NCBI GenBank assembly: GCA_951213105.1
Contig: OX578137.1
Location: 60,648,736-60,712,735 of the forward strand
Reading direction: 5' to 3'
From: Amaurobius ferox
Taxonomy: Eukaryota > Arthropoda > Arachnida > Araneae > Amaurobiidae
DNA length: 64,000 bases
The notes beneath the pieces are model-generated. The model ran no database searches, had not been told where the DNA came from, and worked only from the letters and a program-made list of their open reading frames with translations. Shown one piece after another: positions 1-13,345 of this stretch (position 1 is the stretch's first letter; every line of letters begins with the position of its first letter). Both the position numbers and the translations under genes were made by a program.

Positions 1-1780
1 AAAAACCCTTTTAAAAATGTTTGGGTTGGGCGCATTCAACAAAAAGACATTCCGCGCAAGAAGGGCGAACTCAACAAAGATATGTTTTGAGAAAGAGGTT
101 GTGGAGAAAGTGGCTTACGAAGGGGCTGTGGAGAAAGTGGCTTACAAAAGGGCTATGTAGTTCGCCCTTATTACCCTCACGCTGAATGCTAGAAAACAAC
201 TTCGGTTTATTTTCATGATGTATTTTCAAGAGTAAAGAAGGGCGAACTCCACAAATTAGGCCTATGAGCATGCAACGCAGTTGTCCTTGAACACGATGGT
301 TGGAGAAAAAAAAAAGTCCGATGTTGAATTCGTCCATCTTTCACGCAACGCCTCATATGTTATTCAGATAAACAAAATAAATGTTACTATAAAACTCAAC
401 AAATGCTTAGATATAACCAAATGTACGCTACTTTAGATACAACTAGCGAAATACGTTGCAAAAATTTTGCAATTTGGAGTGATTAAATTATTTATCTATC
501 GATTTTTCTTATACAACATTCAGGGTTAGTTTTTACATTCCTTTTATAAATTTTCAAATGATATATCATGGTACATAGGCTAAATACACGATGTGGTAGA
601 AATGAACCTACTTTATGAAGGTTTCTTTCATTTTAAAATAAAATTATCCATATATATAAATCTAAGAATACGGTAGGAACAGATGGACCTGATAAAGGGC
701 CATAATTGAAATTTGTTTGTGTTAAAAATTGTTTGGGTCAAATTTGTTTGTGATAATTGAAATGTGTTTGTGTTAAAGAAAACAGGAATGCTCAATCACG
801 TCTGGAAAAGAACAATTTCTCAGGTGTTTGATCAATGGAAGGGTTTGATCAATGAAGTCTGAGCTGCATGCTTTAGGCCTACTGTGACCAGAAGCAATTT
901 TACAGAAACGAAATTGACGACGTCTCTAAAGGCTTGATTGTTTTGATAAATAGGAGGTCAATTGTTTCACAGGTTACTAAATAAAGGTTTATAACAAGTT
1001 ACGGAACATTATTAAAGGTTTTCAACACGAAAAATTATTAAAGGTTTCAAACCTTTCTGACACGTTACAAAAGGGTTCTAACATGTTATTAAATGTTTCT
1101 AATACGCTACTAAATGAAGATTTGTAATTCTGTGGCTGGTACTCATCCCATTGAATTTTACAAAATGTGTCAATTCAAATGCGACACCAAAGCATTTTCC
1201 CATTATTTACATCTCGTTTTAATATATTTTTAGGGCTAACTCGTATCCGACGAAAATCAAACTTGTAAAATAAAACCAAATTATTTAGATCTACAAAAAG
1301 TGCCAGCCATAAAATGATTGAGATGGACTATTGCCAAGTTTTTCAAACTTAATTGAGTGAAAAGTATATAGAGGATAAATTATTGGATATATTTCGTAAT
1401 TAACTTGGCAAATTTACCTTATAACGATATATAGAGATGCAATATAAACGCAGTTCAAGTTTTATCATCCAAACTATTTTTCAATTCATCTAAGTAAATT
1501 GTAGCAAAGAAACTGATTTGGATCAAAGAGGTAAATTTGTCAAGTTTATTACAAAACGTAATTTGTCAAGTTTATTATGAATACATTTTCGGCAGAATTT
1601 TGTCATCCTAGTTGAGAGAAAAACTGATAAATACGACTTTTAAAGTATTTCGAATAGTCATTGTGGCTATTTTAAATTTGATAAGTGAGAAATTTCTCTG
1701 TTTTTTCTTACGAGTGGAAGTGGAAAACTCAAGACACATATTACATATGTGAATTTTGAACGAGTTCACTTTGAAGATAC
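1..1780. other. Non-coding AT-rich stretch
   Basis: No exon with paired splice sites and no convincing protein similarity on either strand. Short open frames here are low-complexity or chance. A few phrases are locally repeated (for example TTTGTTTGTG near 715-770). If the minus-strand gene continues to the left, this is probably part of the next intron. Confidence 0.5.
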
Positions 1781-1787
1781 GAGCTTG

Positions 1788-2065
1788 CAATTCTGTCCGA
1801 GTAGCTCAAACGGTAGCAACTAGCCAGTATGAAGATCAGTTGTTCGATTCCCGGTTAGGGAATCAATGCCTTTTACAATGGCGGACGAACAAATCAACCA
1901 TATAGGTTAGTGCAAAGATGGAGGTCTGAAGACGTGCGACTCACATGATAACGTGCGACTCACATAGTGGGTTTAGCGTAGCTAGCTGCACGACCGGGAA
2001 AGGATACCACCTGCACTCAGGAGGGACCCAAGGTCTACCATCCCGCCAAACGAACATTTATTTAG
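1788..2065 (+). repeat. tRNA-derived SINE-like repeat
   Basis: The head looks like a tRNA gene: an A-box-like TAGCTCAAACGG at about 1802-1813 and a B-box-like TGTTCGATTCC at about 1841-1851. The segments flanking them do not pair into an acceptor stem, so this is not a working tRNA. An unrelated body follows. A second head with the same lead-in (GAGC-TGCAATT) lies near 2300. This family differs from the more abundant SINE found further right. Confidence 0.55.
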
Positions 2066-2289
2066 ATCTATAAAGATAACAATTGTTGGATAAAGATGGA
2101 GGTCTGAAAGTGACTCTAGCACGGATTCAGTGAACTCTGATATATTGAGCTCCGATTTCAAATCGAGAGGATAACGACCACGCAGGAAGCTTACCTGGAG
2201 GATATAAGTAGCATCAGGAGGCTAACTGAGATAAAAATAGCATGAAATGGTTAGTGAGATTGTTAGAGAGTGGAGAATGCAAAGTCCAC

Positions 2290-2420
2290 TTCGACAATCA
2301 GAGCATGCAATTTCGTCCCAGTAGTTCCATGATGGAGCATCGGCTGGCTAGATAGAATATTTAGGGTTTGATTCCCCGTTAGGGATTCTTTACAATTTCT
2401 GAATCGGAGTTAGGTTTAGG
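2290..2420 (+). repeat. Second tRNA-like SINE head, decayed
   Basis: Same lead-in as the copy at 1788, then an A-box-like TAGTTCCATGATGG (about 2322-2335) and a B-box-like GGTTTGATTCC (about 2365-2375), followed by the shared CCCCGTTAGGGATTC. More diverged than the first copy; 3' limit uncertain. Confidence 0.5.
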
Positions 2421-2757
2421 TGCAAAAGGGGAAATTTCAAAGGGTAACGAAAATGCACCCTCTTTTACTCAATGATACAAAATATTGGCTGGGAGAAAGT
2501 AATAGCATCTTGTCTCTTCATGCGTGACTGTTAGAAAATTAAGAAAATAAACATTCTATTCCTTTTAGTTTATGAGATACAGTGGAATAAATAGCCACTT
2601 GATGGTTCTTGTTAAAAGTGCCCGCCAGAGCCTTCATTATTGTACGTTAAACTTTTGAACAGAACTTGGCTGGCGTTTTGCTGTGTACCAAAATTTTTTT
2701 ATTCTGCATCTCGTATGGTTCTCAGAGGAAGACTGAAAAATAATTCGTTTTACTTAC

Positions 2758-2928
2758 AAGGGGAGCATTCATTACTTGGAACGCATGTTCCATTACAATC
2801 TCTTTTGAAACCATCCAGGCAGTCGCATCCTGGCGTGCACTCACTCATAAAACATTTACGGCAATTGGCTTCACAGGTGTTGCAAGGATTCAAACAGTCG
2901 GTTGCTTCTTCGTTGTCTTGGCATACGG
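2758..2928 (-). CDS. TIL-module exon T1 of the mucin/TIL gene
   Basis: A 171-bp exon on the minus strand: acceptor TTACATGCAG before 2928 and donor GTAAGTA after 2758, phase 1 at both ends. The translation runs from VCQDNEE to NECSP and carries 12 cysteines, with the GCDC core and a final 'C-V-P-x(2)-N-E-C' typical of trypsin-inhibitor-like (TIL) Cys-rich domains, which have about 55-60 residues and usually 10 Cys. TIL domains are extracellular disulfide-knotted modules found as protease inhibitors and in zonadhesin, hemocytin and SCO-spondin type proteins. The reactive-site loop cannot be judged, so an inhibitory role is not shown. It is the most downstream exon seen; the gene should continue left of the window because the exon ends in an open donor, not a stop. 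Confidence 0.85.
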
Positions 2929-3389
2929 CTGCATGTAAGAAAAAATAAAATGGGCATTATAATTTGATATACGTTTATTACTTCTGGGTCTCAAAGTTTT
3001 AAATCAAATGCATATGTAAAAAGTATTTTATGCTTGTGTATAATATTAAAAGAAATAATCTGGCTATTTGTTTACTATATCTAATATTGATATTATCTAT
3101 ATCTGAACTAATGCGCCTCGAAGGCCTTTTTCATCTTTTTAATTAGATTTTTGAACACATTTTTAAAATCTAAATTCAGCTAATCTCCAAAGATCTAACA
3201 GCTACTGTCACGATCTAAAAGCTATCCATACAATAAAACAGCCACCGTTACGACCTGTTACCGCATTTATTTCTTAAAGGTTTTGAATCTTTCCTTTTTT
3301 TTACTTTTCGGAGAGCGTGTTCAATTTTTTTTTTTTTTTTTGAAATGATAACTAATTGATGAAAGTTTAATATCTTGAAAAAAAAAATA
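2929..3389. other. Intron, nothing distinctive
   Basis: AT-rich intron of the TIL gene with homopolymer T and A runs near 3326-3345 and 3380. No exon or mobile-element end recognised. Confidence 0.5.
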
Positions 3390-3700
3390 CAAGAATCTAC
3401 TATAAGAATAATCCATTTCTCCTTCCGTCCGTCCGTAACGCTTGGCGAAGAATTTGGCAGGATGTTGCCAACTTGTCGACTATTTTAAATGTTGCTAAAT
3501 TGAGAAAATGTCGCCAAATTGATAAAGATATTGTCAAGTAGATAAAAATGAATCTAAATGGGAGACAAGGTTTTGTAAATTTTAAATTCCGTCATATGAC
3601 GGGCATACCTGTTAATAAGTAATGCTTTCCTCTCCGTTTGTCTGTAACGCTTGGCGATACATTTGGCGAACTTGATTAATAAGCTAGCGAAATGGCTTAA
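3390..3700 (-). repeat. Fragment(s) of the ~0.95 kb repeat
   Basis: The text around 3410-3540 (AGAATAATCCATTTCTCCTTCCGTCC..., GTAACGCTTGGCGA, GTTGCCAACTTG, GTCGCCAAATTG) is the reverse complement of the 'GGCAACATTT...GTCGCCAAG...GCGTTATGGACGGAGAAATAAG' part of the repeats at 15.8, 24.7 and 41.1 kb. A second, shorter match follows at about 3620-3690. Truncated; no ends preserved. Confidence 0.6.
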
Positions 3701-3790
3701 ACACAAGACTTCATACATAGTTTCATCATTGTTGCGAAAAATAGACGCGATACACTTTCCCTTTCTTCATGATGTCATTAGCCCTCTCTC

Positions 3791-3928
3791 TTTGCAGGCA
3801 TTGGCGTCCATGGACGCCAATGCCTGCAAAGGTAGATCGAACTGTTTGGGATAGGGTATGTCAAATACCTGTCTTTTTGAGAGGTTTTTCGTTTGGGATA
3901 GACACTGTTCCACCCGTAAGCAAAAGGT
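3791..3928 (+). repeat. Foldback element, mostly one arm
   Basis: Centred on the palindrome ATTGGCGTCCATGGACGCCAAT with its axis at 3810/3811. The left arm survives for only ~20 nt, and the right arm runs on through ACTGTTTGGGATAGGGTATG to CACCCGTAAGCAAAAGGT. A nearly complete two-armed copy lies at 22495-22694 and a half copy at 20621. This is a non-autonomous foldback/MITE-like family with no coding capacity. Confidence 0.7.
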
Positions 3929-4138
3929 CAAAGCAGTATTTCTCAAACCATGTTCAACGATGGCATTAGAGATTAAAATGTTTCCATCGGCAGAAAATGA
4001 ATTATTTAGTCTTAAATATCACTATATTTAGAATAAAATAAGTTATTCGTGCTTTAAGTGAGTCCAAACAATTTAGTGGATAACACCTTGATGAACTTTG
4101 TTTAAAAGAAAACCTTTAAAAATGAAAAGAATGCTTAC

Positions 4139-4318
4139 GATCAGAACAGTCTTCAGGTTCAACACAACTGCCGTCACTATCTTGAATTAAGCCATCCATG
4201 CAGAAACACCCAGACTCGCAGACGAAATCCTGCCGGGCGCTCGCCCTAGCGAAATTTTCGCATGTGTTATGGGATTTGGGTATGCAATCCCACCATACTT
4301 CATCTTCACCACATGTAT
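4139..4318 (-). CDS. TIL-module exon T2 of the mucin/TIL gene
   Basis: A 180-bp exon on the minus strand, acceptor CTCAATTTCAG before 4318, donor GTAAG after 4139, phase 1-1. It encodes about 59 residues from TCGEDEVWWDC to EPEDCSD. Features of a TIL module are the opening C-G-E, the 'C-E-S-G-C-F-C' core, a 'DG-x(5)-D-G-S-C-V' turn and the final 'E-D-C'. I count nine Cys, one short of the standard ten. It sits between exons T3 and T1, so three TIL exons are consecutive, each a complete module. Likely extracellular; ligand or protease target unknown. Confidence 0.85.
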
Positions 4319-4753
4319 CTGAAATTGAGAAAAAAAAAATTCCATGTTAATTAAAACTTCTAATACATAACTGAGCTAGATTCAACCTTAAATTCATTAC
4401 AGTACCAATCGAAATGATAGATGGAAAATTACTTAGTTCATGTAAAATCTACATAATGTCAAATATATATGTATATATATAGCTTAAGTACGTATTATAT
4501 ATACACTCTTTTGTAAAAAAAACGAAGCACCCCTAAAAAATAATCCGAATATCTCGAAACTTCGCATGCGAATTCCTTTATACCAAGTATATAAATGATT
4601 AAATTTGCAAGGCCAATGAGGGTTAACTTTGGACATAGTGCGCGTTTCTACTGCTCAACTACTATCCTATAGAAAAAGTTAAAAATGTGGACGGTTTATC
4701 TTTGCTCGGCGTTACAGTTATTGGCGTTACAGTTCCGTGGAGACACAGCCAAT

Positions 4754-5969
4754 GATGTCGTTACGACGTTGCCGAAGGCCTTATAAGCAATTAGACGAGT
4801 TCGAATGTGATCGTATAGTCGGGATGCGTGAAGCTGCTGGTCATACCGACCAATAGGCCGCCACTTGCACCTAACGGACACTGCTGTGCAAAGGTGCTGG
4901 CAGCAATGGTTGCTGTAAGGAACTCGACGGCGGAATGAAGGTTCTGGAAGGACAAGTTCCACGAATGCGAGTCAAGATCGGATGATTGTGAGACAGGCCC
5001 AAACTGGTCCAACGGCATCATTGTTCGCCATCCAACGTGCTACAGATCCTCTTCCATACCACTCGTGGTACCTTCCACCATCTCACGGCGCTTGGCTGAA
5101 GTGGGGTTACGCTCACGGCGCCCTTTCAGCCGTCTGCACATAACCCCTCAATATCGACAGAGTCGTTTGGAGTGGTGTCGTAGCCGAGCATCATGGCTGC
5201 CAGCAGACTGGCATTGCATAGTGTTCAGCGATGAATCATGTTGCAGTCCTTCAGCAGATGACCATCGGGTACGTGTGTGGAGGTGTCAGGGCCAGAGGTT
5301 TCAATCAGCCTTTGTTTTACACAGGCACACAGCCATTACACCAGGTGTGATGGTGTGGGGTGCTATCTCTTACGACAGCAGGTCTCCCCTAGTCACCCTG
5401 CGTACAACTTCAACAGCTCAACGGGAGCGCGACAGCCCGGTGGTTTGGGGTCCGGGTTCAATTTCTGCCACTGCCAAAACTGCCGCCGTGTTCATGCGGA
5501 GTACGATCACGTTAAACATGTGGGTATGTGGGTCCGTATGTCCTTCTGAGAGGTTGGTGGTAGGGGAAAGCGGGTACGATCACTGTGGATGCCTCCCCCA
5601 CTGGGTTCCGGTTTAAATTGGGGGCACTTCCCGGCCATCCAAATGGATACCTTATACCTTTCTGGTAGGTCGAACGATCTGGGTTGAAGAAGAAGAAGAA
5701 CAGCTTAACGATATGTTGATGAAATCCTGCGGCCGTTTGCGTTACCCTTCATGGCACGTCATTCTGGAGCCATTTTACAACAATATAGTGCCACGTCACA
5801 TACGGCTCGCATATCTGTGGACTGTCTCCGCTCTGTTGATACTGTTCCTTGGCCAGCAAGGTCACCAGCCCTTTCGCTAATCGAGCATGTATGGGACATG
5901 CTAGGCCGCCAGATTCGGGCACCTCGAAATATAGCAGATCTGGAGCAACAATTGAGGAATGCCTGGTAG
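4754..5969 (+). pseudogene. Tc1-family transposase, broken
   Basis: Protein pieces in several frames match the order of a Tc1 transposase. An N-terminal DNA-binding part begins MMSLRRCRRPYKQ. The catalytic half includes 'CIVFSDES' (first Asp of the DDE triad kept) and 'GVMVWGAISYDSR'. After the SINE insertion it resumes with 'HSGAILQQY...ARISVDCL' and 'RSPALSLIEHVWDML'. In active family members the second block reads 'QQDNARPH' and the third 'SPDLSPIEH'; here both of those Asp positions are changed. With frameshifts and a 275-bp insertion, it cannot encode an active enzyme. Confidence 0.85.
5424..5698 (+). mobile_element. tRNA-derived SINE inserted in the Tc1 transposase
   Basis: It starts with a tRNA-like head (A-box AGCCCGGTGGTTTG, B-box GGGTTCAATTTC), continues with the family body (CGGAGTACGATCACGTTAAA, GAGAGGTTGGTGGTAGGGGA, CTTTCTGGTAGGTCG) and ends in a (GAA)n tail. 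It is flanked by a 12-bp target-site duplication, AACAGCTCAACG at 5412-5423 and AACAGCTTAACG at 5699-5710. The insertion therefore post-dates the Tc1 copy. Short target duplications and a simple-repeat tail point to LINE-driven insertion. Confidence 0.85.
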
Positions 5970-6223
5970 AATGTATCGCAGGATGACATTAGGAAACTTT
6001 ATCACTGCATACCTAGACGTATACAAGTATGCATTGCCGTCAAGGGGGGTTTCACCTATTACTAATTTGAAAATTCAATGTGCAATTGCTAACCATTGAT
6101 GGGTCCTGTGGCCTTGATTTTGTAATCATTTCATTACCTGTGTATGAACTGTACGCATATTTAATTTTAATAAAAACAGCCACTTTCTTCATGGTGATTC
6201 GTTTTTTTCTGCAAAAGAGTGTA

Positions 6224-6289
6224 TATATATACGTATATATATATATATAGCTTAAGTATGTATTATATATATAGCTTAACGTATTATAC

Positions 6290-6329
<40 letters not shown>

Positions 6330-7268
6330 CTTAAGTACGTATTAATTATAGCTTAAGTTCGTATAAGAACCTAATTATCTTTTACCGAATGCCAACGAGT
6401 TCAGCTTTAACTATATTGCTTGAAACATGAAAGTGAAGGGAAACTATTTCCAAAATTTAGAAACCTCATCAAAACACTTTATTTGTCGACTTAAATTGTA
6501 TTGTTTGATACATGGAGTTATAAAATTATATTGTTTATTGCATGGAGTTGGAAAGAAAATGACGGTATGCTGTTTTAAAGAAAGCTCTTTAAAACACTTT
6601 TGCCGAATGGAAACCAGTTAAACAAACATTTAAAAATAACTTTTGAAGTTATTGAAAGAAAATCATTGAGAAATAAAGTTGATAGACTTAGTAAAAGGAA
6701 ATATTGAAGTTAGTCTCAGCCAAAGAGGAAATGCAAAACTAGAAACAAATTAAATTGATATTTCCAGAGTCCGTCCATTCATTAAAAATTTAGCAAATAG
6801 AAAGCAGATGCTCTGCGTGGGCTGGTTGTGTCTAAAAAAGGTTTGCAAGGGCTCGGACCTGATTCTTGGATGCAAACCTGGACCGGATTGGGCCATATTT
6901 CTTTTAGGTTCGGACTGCATTTCGAAAATCGTCTTTCGTACATATCGTATCAACAGTTTTCTTCTAATTATACTCCTAATTTTCTTTTAATGTTATTTTT
7001 TAAATTTTAGAAAAAGTATTAATTATTAATTTTAGAAAAATTAATTTTATTAATTTATTAATTTTAGAAAAAATACTTAAATTTTAAAAAATAATAATTT
7101 CGCTATAACGATAAAAGCAATTCGGCAAATTCCTTGTTTTTGCTCAACTTTGTTCTGAAAATAATTGCATATTGCAAAATATGCTTAAAAATAATATATC
7201 TTAAACTGCGAAGGATTTTAATAAAAATATGTTTTTTCATTTAGCATAAAAGTTTCAACATTACTCAC
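6224..7268. other. Intron with (TA)n tract
   Basis: A (TA)n/TACG microsatellite occupies about 6224-6330 beside the Tc1 end. The rest is AT-rich intron between exons T3 and T2. No further element ends or exons recognised. Confidence 0.5.
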
Positions 7269-7451
7269 AGTCTTTACATTCGGATATGTTCACACAGTCA
7301 CCATCTTCATTTACTACTAATCCAGGGTCACAGAAACAACCAGGAATGCAAACATCTGGACACGGTACCTCATAGTTGTCGTAATTGTAACATGTGTGTC
7401 TGCAGTGAGGAATACATTTGTAATACCTTTCATTTTTCAGGCATGAGACCC
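7269..7451 (-). CDS. TIL-module exon T3 of the mucin/TIL gene
   Basis: A 183-bp exon on the minus strand, acceptor CTATCTAG before 7451, donor GTGAGTAA after 7269, phase 1-1. It encodes about 60 residues from VSCLKNERYYKC to NISECKD. I count ten Cys, counting the codon split across the donor. TIL hallmarks include 'C-P-D-V-C-I-P-G-C-F-C' and 'N-E-D-G-D-C-V'. This is the first of three TIL exons in transcription order, following the acidic exon at 13.9 kb. It also contains a possible N-glycosylation site (NIS). Confidence 0.87.
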
Positions 7452-7953
7452 CTAGATAGTAAGCAATTAAAGAGTCAGAAATGACAATTACAAAAACGGA
7501 ACTAAAAGTAAGATTCCTTATAGTGTAATTTAAAATGTATTTTGAAAACTATAATTTCTTATGAAGCAGAACTGCTTAGAAGACTGTGTAGACTGCCTAG
7601 AATTACTGCGGGAAACAATTGCTACATTAGTTGTGTCTGAATGGCAACGTATGTCGAAAATGTGATTCCATCTAGAAATGGGTAAGAGGGCTAGGAAAGA
7701 GAGAAAGGTGAATTCCAGTAAGAGTTCTGGATTCTTCTCCCAAGCTTTGAACAGAATAATGTTACACCACATACTGCAAGTTTTATCAGATCATAGTGGT
7801 AAGCGAATGGTATATTGTGAGCCTCAAAATTGTCGGAGATTATATTTCCTTTATATGGCTACAGAAATACCTGAAATAGTAGCTGTTTCAAGATAACAAA
7901 GCAATATATTGTCAGCAAAAAAAAATCAAAAAGTATATATATATATATATATA
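7452..7953. other. Intron, nothing distinctive
   Basis: Intron sequence ending in a short (TA)n run at about 7935-7953 that forms the target of the next element. No supported feature. Confidence 0.5.
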
Positions 7954-10042
7954 CAGTACGCAACCTCTTATCCGGCGTTCTAATATCCGGACTCTCCCAA
8001 AACCGGAATACGGCAAAATAATGCCAAAATCTGCGCCAACAAGCGATTATTTGCTAAATATCGTGCCAAATAGCGATTTTTTGTTTAAAATCTCGCCAAA
8101 TGCTTTTTTGCTTTAATTAGCAATATCAATAAAAATGCATTGAAACGTACTATTTTAGAGGGTTTGAAATAGGACGCACAAATCGCGCACGAAATTCAAA
8201 ATTCCCGCGCAGAAAAAAATGCCGCGCTCACTCGCCGCCGCTGATTCTTAAATTCGAAAACAAACGCGAGGAATTCTCGCGATAGCGAATGAAAATATTC
8301 CGTGGATCATGTTTTTTCCGAGAATTTCTACAATTCCTCTTTTCCGGAAAACATTTTCCCAAAAATTTCCTAAGCGGCTGCATCCGGCCGTCACGTCCGA
8401 TAGTAGCTCTCGGAGGTGACGATCGAGACCGTCATATTGGCGGCGAGACGTGTCATTCTATTCTTCACTAGTTTTGGATAAGTCTCCTGTATAGTATATA
8501 GGAGCCGCGACTTGTCCGTAACTAACTCCTGTATAGTATAATGCAGGAGTTAGTTACGGACATAACTCCTGTATAGTATAATGCAGGAGTTAGTTACGGA
8601 CAAGTCGCGGCAAGGTGCTTTTTTAATGGGGTTTCATTTTTTTCTGGGTGTATAGGGCAGAGCACACTAGGCACAAAGGTTTCGATTTTTCCGAATTCAT
8701 TACATTTTCTTTTCTGCGCTTTGTTTCGGGACTTTCGGTAAAAGTATTTTCGGTAAAAGTATTCCAACTTTTTCGCTAGAAATATTCCGATATCGCTAAA
8801 GAAATCCTATGCTCTTCAAACGCGATGTGCCGCGCAGAATTCACACTATTTTGCACAATTTAATAAACATTATCGGAAAAAATGAAAAAAAAGAGTCATT
8901 AGCGCATTTCCGTGATGATAGAAAATACGTTTAAGTAAGGAATTCCCGAAATTAATGAGAGTTAACTTTTGCCGAAAGGCAGAGAGAAGTATAGCAGCTA
9001 TAAAATGTTATTCAGGGCTTTCTGATTGATCTCTTTAAATACTCAACCTAAGCAATAAACTTGTCATTTTCTCAGACAAATCCATTTTTTTTTTCATCTC
9101 CGTGGAAATATACACATCTTCAATATTTTAAAAAACGTTGATGGAATTCCAAGATCAAAATCATTTTCAGTTAAATCCTATTATTTGGATGAAAATGGCT
9201 ATTTTGGACCGAAAATTGACCCTAGCAAAAAGTTTCATTGCAGTATATTTATGGGGTTTTAACGTGTTACATTTATTAATTAGTAATTTATAGAAGACAG
9301 TTTAGGAATATCGCGAAATTTTTTTATTTAAATACGATCGCCAGTATATTTCGTTTTATTTTTAAATATTTTCCATTTTTTCAATCTGCTTCCATCCACT
9401 AATATTTTTATATTTTTTGTGCTTTTTATGCTGGGATATTATCTTTTAAACATATTGTTGGTGAAAATGAGATATATGTTTAGGATAACGAAATTAATTT
9501 TTTTTTATTTATTCAGGCATTTAGAATTATAAGGCTTATTAGAAATACATTTGAAGAGCATAAATTAGAATTTGATATATTTGCACCCATAGTTGAATAT
9601 CTCATTTCAATTAAAAATGATCATCCATCTTAATTTTATTAAAAGTACTTTAAAATATTTTGAAACATATGAACAAAGGTGCTTCTGTCAAAATATTAGA
9701 TGAATATGGTGAGGACCCACTTCAGTTGAAATGTTAAAAAAAAAAAAAAGACTTCTAGTAACTACCCTGAATAATCAACTTTTTCAGACATTTTTTTCTT
9801 TCAAAATTTTTCTTAATCAGTAAATTTGATACTATAATTACATGTAATTTGCATTTTAGTTAACCCATATAGATTGTAAAAATGCTTTTTTTAATACATT
9901 TGTGTTTTTAAAATGAATTATAATTTTCTATAACGACATTTGAGACCATTCCAGTTTTAGAAAAAGAGTTCCGAATTACGGAAAAACCCCTTATCCAGAA
10001 TGCCTGAAGTCCCAAGCATTCCGGATAATAGATCCTGTACTG
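7954..10042. mobile_element. Non-coding element with Tigger/pogo-like ends
   Basis: The left end reads CAGTACGCAACCTCTTATCC and the right end, read inward, CAGTACAGGATCTATTATCC. The two match at most positions and are flanked by TA on both sides. The CAGTA...TTATCCGG terminus is reminiscent of Tigger/pogo-group DNA transposons. No transposase-like frame is visible in the 2.1 kb, so it would be non-autonomous or heavily decayed. The body includes a perfect 28-bp inverted repeat at 8504-8611. It could also be two related MITE ends flanking unrelated DNA. Confidence 0.6.
8504..8611. repeat. 28-bp perfect inverted repeat with internal duplication
   Basis: The arm at 8504-8531 (GCCGCGACTTGTCCGTAACT...) is the exact reverse complement of 8584-8611. 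Between the arms, a ~39-bp phrase (ACTCCTGTATAGTATAATGC...) occurs twice, about 40 bp apart, and each copy contains its own CTCCTG...CAGGAG mini-hairpin. The whole can fold as one long cruciform or as two small ones. Non-coding. Confidence 0.8.
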
Positions 10043-12293
<2,251 letters not shown>

Positions 12294-12559
12294 GTACATA
12301 TATATATATATATATCATATGACATAGAATTCTATATAATCATAATGACAGAAACGTTTGATTCTGTGGAGTTGATCGATAACTATATTTCTTATAATTA
12401 AATTGTTGTTGCATGAATTGGGAGTTTATTGCCCTTAATATTAGAAATGAAAAGTTGCCTCGATTGTCAAATAGATCTGCCACAAAAAATTTATGAAGGA
12501 GCCCATGGTGATAAGTGGTGTGTACACCTCAATTCCGAAGGAACTGTTAAAAATGTTTA
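12294..12559. other. Intron, short (TA)n then unremarkable
   Basis: A short (TA)n remnant at 12297-12315 flanks the transposon. Nothing else recognised. Confidence 0.5.
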
Positions 12560-13345
12560 TTCTCCTTTGCACATTTATTTTATACAGTGACATGCAAAGT
12601 GACATTTCCAGAACCGGAAGTGGAAATTCTTAGTGAACCACCTAACTTCCTTTAGAATTCAATGCTGATTCATATTAGTCGCTACATAAGCTCTATGTAT
12701 AGCCAACTCTGAGAAATCGATGTTTCAGAAAACTTTTTTGAACCGGAAGTGGAAAAAAGAAAGGCTAGAGTTGGAAATCCTCAGTGAGAACCCCCTACCT
12801 CCCCGAAACTTGATACCAAATAACTATCTGTTGTCATCTAACTATAGCTGATCTTAAAAAATAAATGTTGTAAGGAAAAGGTAAATTTTTTAATCAAAAG
12901 TGACATCTCGAGAACCGGAAGAGAAAATCCTTATTGACCCATTATACCCAATTAAAACGTAATACTGAAATCATATCCGTCATTATCTGAGCTCTGTATA
13001 TAACGAATCTGGAAAAATATATGTTTTAAGGAAATTTTTTGAAGCGGAAGTGGAAAGGGACGGGAAATAGAAATTTTAAGTGATTCACCCTACCTAAGTT
13101 AGAATTGGATGCAGAATTCATATCAATTATCATTTAAGCTCTATTTATAGCCCATATTGGAAAATACAGGTAAATGTGTCAAGGAAAATGTTTTAAGGAA
13201 TTTTGAACTGAAAATAGAAAAAGAACTGTAAATGGAAATTCGTAGTAAACCTCTATATCTCTTCTAAATTCGATGCTGAATCCATACCAGTCATCATCTA
13301 TATATAGTAAATCCTGAGAAATAGATGATTCAAAAATTTTTTTTA
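12560..13345. repeat. Diverged ~150-bp tandem repeats
   Basis: About five units share the order 'GAACCGGAAGTGGAAA ... GTGAACC/CCCTACCT ... GAATTC.ATGCTGA..CATA ... TAAGCTCTATGTATAGCC ... GAGAAATCGATGTTT'. The 'ACCGGAAG' phrase recurs at about 12614, 12751 and 12914, with a decayed GAAGCGGAAGTGGA at 13041. Units have diverged, and no coding frame runs through them. Confidence 0.7.

Larger units (their letters stand above)
4504..6221 (+). mobile_element. Tc1-like DNA transposon, inactive, with nested SINE
   Basis: The ends are inverted repeats: CACTCTTTTGTAAAAAAAAC at the left and the complement of GTTTTTTTCTGCAAAAGAGTG at the right, each flanked by TA (4502-4503 and 6222-6223), as expected for the TA-targeting Tc1/mariner superfamily. 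The length without the inserted SINE is about 1.43 kb, a normal size for this group. It lies in the intron between exons T2 and T3, in the opposite orientation to the host gene. Confidence 0.85.

Noticed and set aside
1800..1870. Possible tRNA gene
   Set aside because: A and B boxes are present but the ends do not pair as an acceptor stem and a SINE-like body follows; a similar head lies at 2320.
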